Positions 31,495-35,813 of a stretch of DNA of 35,813 nt are shown here, one piece after another. Under the pieces are notes generated by a model. It worked only from the letters and a program-made list of their open reading frames with translations, was not told the DNA's origin and made no database searches. Source of the stretch: Massilia brevitalea (GTDB lineage Bacteria > Pseudomonadota > Gammaproteobacteria > Burkholderiales > Burkholderiaceae_D); assembly GCF_030711405.1 (NCBI RefSeq), contig NZ_JAULSI010000042.1:1-35813 (forward strand), read 5' to 3'. Within the stretch, counting starts at the first letter, position 1, and every line of letters begins with the position of its first letter. The translations under genes and the position numbers were made by a program.

Positions 31495-32325
31495 TTATTC
31501 TCCTGCTTTCTCAGCTGGTGCAGCAGCAGCCGGGGTCGCCAGCTTGACGGCTGGACGAGCACGCACGGTCGGTGCTGCATTACCTGGGCGGGCGCCGCCA
31601 GCCGGGCGTGGGCCGCGCGATGGCTTGCCATCGTCACGACGTGGGCCGCGTGGCTTCTTCTCGTCCGGCGGGGTGTCGATGACCGGGGCTTCGCCGGTGA
31701 CCGAACGGTCGCCTTTGTAGACCCAGACCTTGACACCGATGATGCCGTAGGTGGTCGACGCTTCGCTGGTGCCGTAGTCGATATCGGCGCGCAGGGTGTG
31801 CAGAGGCACACGGCCTTCGCGGTACCATTCGGTACGTGCGATTTCGATGCCGTTCAGACGGCCCGACGACATGATCTTGATGCCGACGGCGCCCAGGCGC
31901 ATTGCATTTTGCATTGCGCGCTTCATGGCGCGGCGGAACATGATGCGCTTTTCCAGCTGCTGCGAGATCGAATCGGCGATCAGCTGCGAATCGATTTCCG
32001 GCTTGCGGATTTCTTCGATATTGACGTGCACCGGCACGCCCATGATCTTCGTCAGCGACGACTTCAGCACTTCGATGTCTTCGCCTTTTTTACCGATCAC
32101 GACACCAGGACGCGACGAGTAGATGGTGAAGCGCGCGTTCTTGGCAGGACGCTCGATGACGATGCGGCCGACCGAAGCGTTCTTCAGCTTCTTTTTCAGG
32201 AAAGCGCGAGCTTCCAGGTCTTCCTTCAGCATGTCGGCGAAGTTGCCGTTGCCAGCGTACCAGCGCGATGCCCAGTTACGGGTGACCGCCAGGCGGAAGC
32301 CGGTTGGGTGGATTTTCTGACCCAT
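31495..32325 (-). CDS. rpsC: 30S ribosomal protein S3
   Basis: This 276-residue protein starts MGQKIHPTGFRLAVTRNW and has the KH domain with GKKGEDIE. E. coli S3 is 233 residues; the extra C-terminal part (about 218-276) is a Pro/Arg/Ala-rich tail (KKPRGPRRDDGKPSRGPR) predicted to be disordered. Such tails are seen in other betaproteobacteria. Confidence 0.97.
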   Translation of the reverse strand: MGQKIHPTGFRLAVTRNWASRWYAGNGNFADMLKEDLEARAFLKKKLKNASVGRIVIERPAKNARFTIYSSRPGVVIGKKGEDIEVLKSSLTKIMGVPVHVNIEEIRKPEIDSQLIADSISQQLEKRIMFRRAMKRAMQNAMRLGAVGIKIMSSGRLNGIEIARTEWYREGRVPLHTLRADIDYGTSEASTTYGIIGVKVWVYKGDRSVTGEAPVIDTPPDEKKPRGPRRDDGKPSRGPRPAGGARPGNAAPTVRARPAVKLATPAAAAPAEKAGE

Positions 32326-32335
32326 CGTTTGCTCC

Positions 32336-32665
32336 TTAGTTACCGACAGTCACGTAGACGTGACAGGATTGTTTCGAAATGCGATCGCCGCGGCCTTTTG
32401 CACGTGCAGTAAAGCGCTTCAGGATCGGGCCCTTTTCAACGTAGATCTGAACGACTTTCAGCTCGTCGATATCGGCGCCATCGTTGTGTTCCGCGTTGGC
32501 GATTGCCGACTCGAGAACCTTCTTGATGATGGTCGCGCCTTTTTTCGGGCTGAACTGCAGAATGTTGAGTGCTGCGTCAACTTTCTTGCCGCGGATCAGG
32601 TCCGCAACCAGGCGGCCCTTTTGTTCCGACAGGCGCACGCCTTTGAGGATAGCTTTAGTTTCCAT
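32336..32665 (-). CDS. rplV: 50S ribosomal protein L22
   Basis: This 109-residue protein has the L22 signature (RFTARAKGRGDRISKQSCHV) and the long loop that lines the exit tunnel. Its ATG shares one base with the rpsS stop (TAATG). Confidence 0.98.
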   Translation of the reverse strand: METKAILKGVRLSEQKGRLVADLIRGKKVDAALNILQFSPKKGATIIKKVLESAIANAEHNDGADIDELKVVQIYVEKGPILKRFTARAKGRGDRISKQSCHVYVTVGN

Positions 32666-32940
32666 TATTTTTTCGCCTTCTTGTCAGCGGCGTGGCCCTT
32701 GAACGTACGGGTCAGCGCGAACTCGCCGAGCTTGTGGCCGACCATGTTCTCCGAGACGTACACCGGCACGTGCAGCTTGCCGTTGTGGACAGCGATCGTC
32801 AGACCGATGAAGTCAGGAGTGATCGTCGAGCGGCGCGACCAGGTTTTGACTGGCTTCTTGTCTTTGGTCGCTTGCGCGGTCTCGACTTTTTTCACCAGGT
32901 GGGCGTCAACGAACGGCCCTTTTTTCAATGAACGAGTCAT
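32665..32940 (-). CDS. rpsS: 30S ribosomal protein S19
   Basis: This 91-residue protein starts MTRSLKKGPFVDAHLVKKVE and has TITPDFIGLTIAVHNGK and ENMVGHKLGEFALTRTF. It lies nine bp after rplB. Confidence 0.98.
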   Translation of the reverse strand: MTRSLKKGPFVDAHLVKKVETAQATKDKKPVKTWSRRSTITPDFIGLTIAVHNGKLHVPVYVSENMVGHKLGEFALTRTFKGHAADKKAKK

Positions 32941-32949
32941 GATTTATCC

Positions 32950-33777
32950 TTATTTCTTGCCGCGGCGCGAGACGATCATCGACGAAGTGCGCTTGTTCGA
33001 ACGCGTCTTCTTGCCCTTGGTCTGTTGACCCCATGGCGATACCGGATGGCGACCAGCTGCGGTTTTACCTTCACCACCACCGTGCGGGTGATCGACCGGG
33101 TTCATGACCACACCGCGAACGGTAGGACGGACACCGCGCCAGCGCATCGCGCCAGCTTTACCGATCTTGCGCAGGCTGTGCTCGGCATTGCCGACTTCAC
33201 CCACGGTTGCACGGCATTCGATGTGAACGCGACGGACTTCACCCGAGCGCAGGCGGACCTGGGCGTAGGTGCCTTCACGGGCCATCAGGACCACGCCGGC
33301 GCCGGCGGTACGGGCCATCTGGGCACCCTTACCTGGCAGCATTTCGACGCAATGCATGATCGTACCGATCGGGATGTTGCGGATCGGCAGGCAGTTGCCC
33401 GACTTGATCGGCGCTTCCGAACCGTTCATCACGCTGTCGCCGACAGCCATGCCTTTGGTGGCGATGATGTACGCACGGTGACCGTCGGCGTAGCACAGCA
33501 GTGCAATGTGCGCGCTACGGTTCGGGTCGTATTCGATACGCTCGACCTTGGCAGGAATGCCGTCCTTCTGGCGCTTGAAGTCGACCAGACGGTAGTGATG
33601 CTTGTGGCCACCGCCGATGTGGCGGGTGGTGATGTGACCGTTGTTGTTACGGCCAGCAGTCTTCGATTTCTTTTCAACCAGTGCTGCGAACGGACGGCCC
33701 TTGTACAGGTCGCTGTTCACAACTTTCACCATGCCGCGGCGGCCTGGGGAGGTTGGCTTCATCTTAACGAGTGCCAT
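32950..33777 (-). CDS. rplB: 50S ribosomal protein L2
   Basis: This 275-residue protein has the conserved peptidyl-transferase-proximal motif MNPVDHPHGGGEGK near the C-terminus, including the essential histidine of HPHGGGEG. Its ATG shares one base with the rplW stop. Confidence 0.98.
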   Translation of the reverse strand: MALVKMKPTSPGRRGMVKVVNSDLYKGRPFAALVEKKSKTAGRNNNGHITTRHIGGGHKHHYRLVDFKRQKDGIPAKVERIEYDPNRSAHIALLCYADGHRAYIIATKGMAVGDSVMNGSEAPIKSGNCLPIRNIPIGTIMHCVEMLPGKGAQMARTAGAGVVLMAREGTYAQVRLRSGEVRRVHIECRATVGEVGNAEHSLRKIGKAGAMRWRGVRPTVRGVVMNPVDHPHGGGEGKTAAGRHPVSPWGQQTKGKKTRSNKRTSSMIVSRRGKK

Positions 33778-34094
33778 TATTTAGCCTCCTCGACAAAATT
33801 GATTTCCTGGCCTGGCTTCAGGCACACGAAAGCGCGCTTGGTGTGGTTGCGGCGACCGTTGAAACGGCCCGAACGCTTTTGTTTGCCTTCGCGGTTCACG
33901 GTCTGCACCGATTCCACTTCGACTTTGAACAGCAGTTCGACGGCAGCCTTGATTTCTGGCTTGGTCGCGTCAGGCAGGACCTTGAACACGATCTGCTCGT
34001 TCTTTTCCGCGATGAAGGTAGCCTTCTCGGAAATGACCGGAGCCAGCAGCACCTTCATCAGGCGCTCTTCGCTGAATTTGATTGCGGTGCTCAT
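33777..34094 (-). CDS. rplW: 50S ribosomal protein L23
   Basis: This 105-residue protein has LLAPVISEKATFIAEKNEQI, the L23 start, and NRRGKQKRSGRFNGRR-like basic loop. It forms the tunnel-exit docking site for trigger factor and SRP. It overlaps rplD by four bases. Confidence 0.98.
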   Translation of the reverse strand: MSTAIKFSEERLMKVLLAPVISEKATFIAEKNEQIVFKVLPDATKPEIKAAVELLFKVEVESVQTVNREGKQKRSGRFNGRRNHTKRAFVCLKPGQEINFVEEAK

Positions 34095-34711
34095 GCGTAC
34101 ATCTCCTCGATCTTGGCCAGAGCAGCTTTCGTGACCAGGACTTTTTTGTAGAACACCAGCGACATCGGGTCAGCGGCTTTCGGCTCGACAACCAGCACGT
34201 TCGGCAGGTTACGCGAGGCCAGCAGCAGGTTTTCTTCGATGGTGTCGGTGATCACCAGGACCGATTCGAGGCCCATGCCCTGCAGCTTTTGCGACAGCAG
34301 CTTGGTCTTCGGTGCTTCGATCGACAGGTTCTCGATGACGACCAGGCGGCCTTCGCGGGCCAGCTGCGAGAAGATCGAGCAGATACCTGCACGGAACATC
34401 TTCTTGTTCACTTTGTGGGTGAAGTTCTCGTCAGGCGAGTTCGGGAAGATGCGACCACCGCCGCGCCACAGTGGCGACGACGACATACCAGCACGAGCGC
34501 GGCCGGTGCCTTTTTGGCGCCATGGCTTCTTGGTGGTGTGGCTGACTTCTTCACGGTCTTTTTGCTTGCGGTTACCGCTACGTGCGTTAGCAGCGTAGGC
34601 GACCACGACCTGGTGAATCAGGGCTTCGTTGTATTCGCGGCCGAAGACTTCATCGGTAGCTGCAACAGCGGCGCCGGCTTGACCTTGCTCATTCAGGAGC
34701 TGAAGTTCCAT
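34091..34711 (-). CDS. rplD: 50S ribosomal protein L4
   Basis: This 206-residue protein has the central KKPWRQKGTGRARAG loop that reaches the exit tunnel. In E. coli L4 represses the S10 operon through its leader; the leader here is short (about 88 bases), so the same mechanism is unproven. It starts two bp after rplC. Confidence 0.98.
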   Translation of the reverse strand: MELQLLNEQGQAGAAVAATDEVFGREYNEALIHQVVVAYAANARSGNRKQKDREEVSHTTKKPWRQKGTGRARAGMSSSPLWRGGGRIFPNSPDENFTHKVNKKMFRAGICSIFSQLAREGRLVVIENLSIEAPKTKLLSQKLQGMGLESVLVITDTIEENLLLASRNLPNVLVVEPKAADPMSLVFYKKVLVTKAALAKIEEMYA

Positions 34712-34713
34712 AA

Positions 34714-35370
34714 TTAAGCTCCCTTCTTGGCTTTGACTTTGACGGCCGGCTTGACAACCACTTGGCCGTTCTTGGCGCCAGGAACGGCACCCTTCACCAG
34801 CAGCAGTTGACGCTCAGCGTCGATACGCGCGATTTCCAGGTTCTGGGTGGTGACGGTGACGTCGCCCATGTGACCGGTCATGCGCTTGCCCGGGAACACG
34901 CGGCCTGGATCCTGCGCCATACCGATGGAGCCAGGAACATTGTGCGAACGCGAGTTACCGTGGGTCTGACGACCCGAGGCGAAGTTGTGACGCTTGATGG
35001 TACCGGCGTAGCCCTTACCGATCGAGGTGCCTTGCACGTCGATTTTCTGGCCCACTTCGAACAGCGAGACGTTCACGTTGTCGCCGGTTTTGAGTTCGGC
35101 GGCTTTGGCGGCTTCGACGCGGAATTCCTTCAGCATCGTACCGGCTTCCACACCAGCTTTGGCGTGGTGACCCGCAACTGCCTTGGTCACGCGGGAAGCG
35201 CGACGTTGACCGAATGCGACCTGAACTGCGGCATAGCCGTCGGTTTCAGGAGTTTTGATTTGCGCGACACGGTTGTTCGACACGTCGAGCACGGTAACTG
35301 GGATCGAATCCCCGTCATCCGTGAAGATGCGCATCATGCCAACCTTGCGACCGAGAAGGCCCAGGCTCAT
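34714..35370 (-). CDS. rplC: 50S ribosomal protein L3
   Basis: This 218-residue protein starts MSLGLLGRKVGMMRIFTDDG and has the conserved FASGRQTHGNSRSHNVPGSI and KRMTGHMG segments. GGAG lies six bases before the ATG. It is the first gene of the block: rpsJ, which usually precedes it, is not present between here and the window end. Confidence 0.98.
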   Translation of the reverse strand: MSLGLLGRKVGMMRIFTDDGDSIPVTVLDVSNNRVAQIKTPETDGYAAVQVAFGQRRASRVTKAVAGHHAKAGVEAGTMLKEFRVEAAKAAELKTGDNVNVSLFEVGQKIDVQGTSIGKGYAGTIKRHNFASGRQTHGNSRSHNVPGSIGMAQDPGRVFPGKRMTGHMGDVTVTTQNLEIARIDAERQLLLVKGAVPGAKNGQVVVKPAVKVKAKKGA

Positions 35371-35465
35371 TTTTTCTCCATTCCCACCTACGATTGGGCG
35401 GGGGTTGTTTAACTACTAGGAAAAAGTACGGATTCGAAAAGGACCAATCCATACCGAAGCCGGCT

Positions 35466-35494
35466 AGTATAGCGCGCAGAAGGGCTTGACGCAA
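35466..35494 (-). promoter_or_regulatory. S10 operon promoter (upstream of rplC)
   Basis: TTGCGT -35 (35489-35494), a 17-bp spacer, and TATACT -10 (35466-35471) are followed by the GC-rich AGCCGGCTTCG discriminator. Predicted leader length is about 88 bases. The spc promoter has nearly the same sequence layout. Confidence 0.7.
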
Positions 35495-35528
35495 CAAGAT
35501 AATCGAGGGTATGTGAACCCTTGTTGCG
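35490..35528. promoter_or_regulatory. Inverted repeat overlapping the rplC promoter -35
   Basis: CGCAACAA (35490-35497) and TTGTTGCG (35521-35528) form an 8-bp inverted repeat with an inner GGGT/ACCC pair. One arm covers the -35 hexamer. It may be an operator or part of the upstream termination region. Confidence 0.35.
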
Positions 35529-35580
35529 CATTTTTCGCAGTAGCGTGGAGACGAAGGAATCTGGTCTAGCTGACCAGCAC

Positions 35581-35606
35581 AGAAAAGGCACTGTTGCGCC
35601 TTTTCT
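35581..35606 (-). terminator. Terminator after the tRNA
   Basis: AGAAAAGGC and GCCTTTTCT are perfect 9-bp arms around an 8-base loop, 43 bp past the tRNA 3' end. The U-run lies within the distal arm. Confidence 0.6.
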
Positions 35607-35608
35607 CT

Positions 35609-35630
35609 GCAGCACCGCGAAGGGCGCTGC
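35609..35630 (-). other. Hairpin between tRNA and its terminator
   Basis: GCAGCACC pairs with GGCGCTGC (8 bp with one G-T pair) around a 6-base loop, immediately before the terminator hairpin. It may direct 3' trimming of the tRNA precursor. Confidence 0.45.
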
Positions 35631-35648
35631 GACTATTTGAAGTGTCTT

Positions 35649-35725
35649 TGGTGGGCGGTGCAGGATTCGAACCTGCGACCCCTTGGATGTCGACCAAGTA
35701 TTCTAACCAACTGAACTAACCGCCC
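35649..35725 (-). tRNA. tRNA-Val, anticodon GAC
   Basis: The 77-base gene folds as a full cloverleaf. The acceptor stem is GGGCGGT/ACCGCCC, the D stem GTTC/GAAT, the anticodon stem CTTGG/CCAAG, the T arm GCAGG-TTCGAAT-CCTGC, with discriminator A and an encoded CCA. The 7-base anticodon loop is TCGACAT, placing GAC at 35689-35691. A73, A35 and C36 are valine identity elements. The D arm and variable region look more like tRNA-Asp. Position 33, almost always U, is C here. Confidence 0.9.
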
Positions 35726-35735
35726 GGGGAGCCGC

Positions 35736-35764
35736 ATTATACGAAGGGTTTTCCAGGATTGCAA
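35736..35764 (-). promoter_or_regulatory. tRNA promoter
   Basis: TTGCAA -35 (35759-35764), 17-bp spacer, and consensus TATAAT -10 (35736-35741) are followed by the GC-rich GCGGCTCCCC discriminator typical of stringently controlled stable-RNA promoters. The predicted start is about four bases before the tRNA. Confidence 0.8.
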
Positions 35765-35794
35765 TAGCTGAGTTGCGTCGTGTCGTGTGCGGGC

Positions 35795-35813
35795 GGGGGG
35801 GGGGGGGGGGGGG
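35795..35813 (+). other. Homopolymer G run at the window edge
   Basis: The last 19 bases are all G. Nothing else here is like this. The likely cause is a contig end with no-signal base calls from two-colour sequencing, so bases past about 35790 should not be trusted. Confidence 0.7.

Noticed and set aside
35649..35725. Calling the tRNA as tRNA-Asp(GTC)
   Set aside because: GTC occurs only on the plus strand of the gene. In the folded minus-strand tRNA the 7-base loop puts GAC at the anticodon, and the discriminator is A, not the G needed by aspartyl-tRNA synthetase.

Overview
The window looks like a chromosomal segment from a high-GC betaproteobacterium of the Oxalobacteraceae (Massilia/Telluria/Duganella type). 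This rests on the gene order ccsB-resB-cytochrome c4-engB-hemB, the S10-spc-alpha ribosomal block with infA between secY and rpmJ, the form of the ribosomal proteins, and a dispersed GTAGGGTGGGC...GCCCACGCGG intergenic repeat. That placement comes from memory, not from a search. The right edge ends in a run of 19 G, so it is probably a contig end.

Left part (1-7.9 kb): envelope redox and haem genes. On the minus strand lie resB-ccsB (system II cytochrome c maturation), then msrP-msrQ (periplasmic methionine sulfoxide reductase and its haem membrane partner), and a separately terminated dihaem cytochrome c4. Divergent from cytochrome c4 are engB (ribosome-assembly GTPase) and hemB (porphobilinogen synthase). 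Haem synthesis, cytochrome maturation and a haem-dependent repair system therefore sit side by side.

Accessory patch (7.9-11.6 kb): REP-like repeats, a toxin-antitoxin operon whose toxin gene has lost its centre in frame while the Xre-type antitoxin is intact, a Tat-exported tyrosinase-family copper enzyme, and an unrecognised membrane protein with TonB-like architecture.

Envelope-stress patch (11.6-21.1 kb): an RND pump and its adaptor lie downstream of an OmpR-type regulator/histidine kinase pair. A Spy/CpxP-like periplasmic protein is divergent from that pair. The arrangement recalls E. coli BaeSR-mdtABC-spy or CpxAR-cpxP. A long inverted repeat lies between regulator and spy-like gene. 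dsbD, a thiol-reductant transporter, follows.

Ribosomal block (21.2-35.4 kb, all minus strand): rplC-rplD-rplW-rplB-rpsS-rplV-rpsC-rplP-rpmC-rpsQ, then rplN-rplX-rplE-rpsN-rpsH-rplF-rplR-rpsE-rpmD-rplO-secY-infA-rpmJ-rpsM-rpsK, then rpsD-rpoA-rplQ. Candidate promoters are visible ahead of rplC, rplN and rpsD. The first two share almost the same -35, 17-bp spacer and -10/discriminator. A CCA-encoding tRNA with anticodon GAC (Val) and its own strong promoter lies upstream of rplC, where rpsJ would usually be expected.

No CRISPR array, rRNA gene, phage or complete insertion sequence was seen. No gene-free stretch exceeds 300 bases; the longest (35371-35648, 23517-23760, 30367-30599, 10320-10538, 18183-18382) are described as promoters, hairpins or repeats. 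I do not see a clearly new multi-gene system. The observations most worth checking are the toxin deletion, the msrP leader hairpin covering its ribosome-binding site, the twin ribosomal promoters, and the stress-response module with its inverted repeat.
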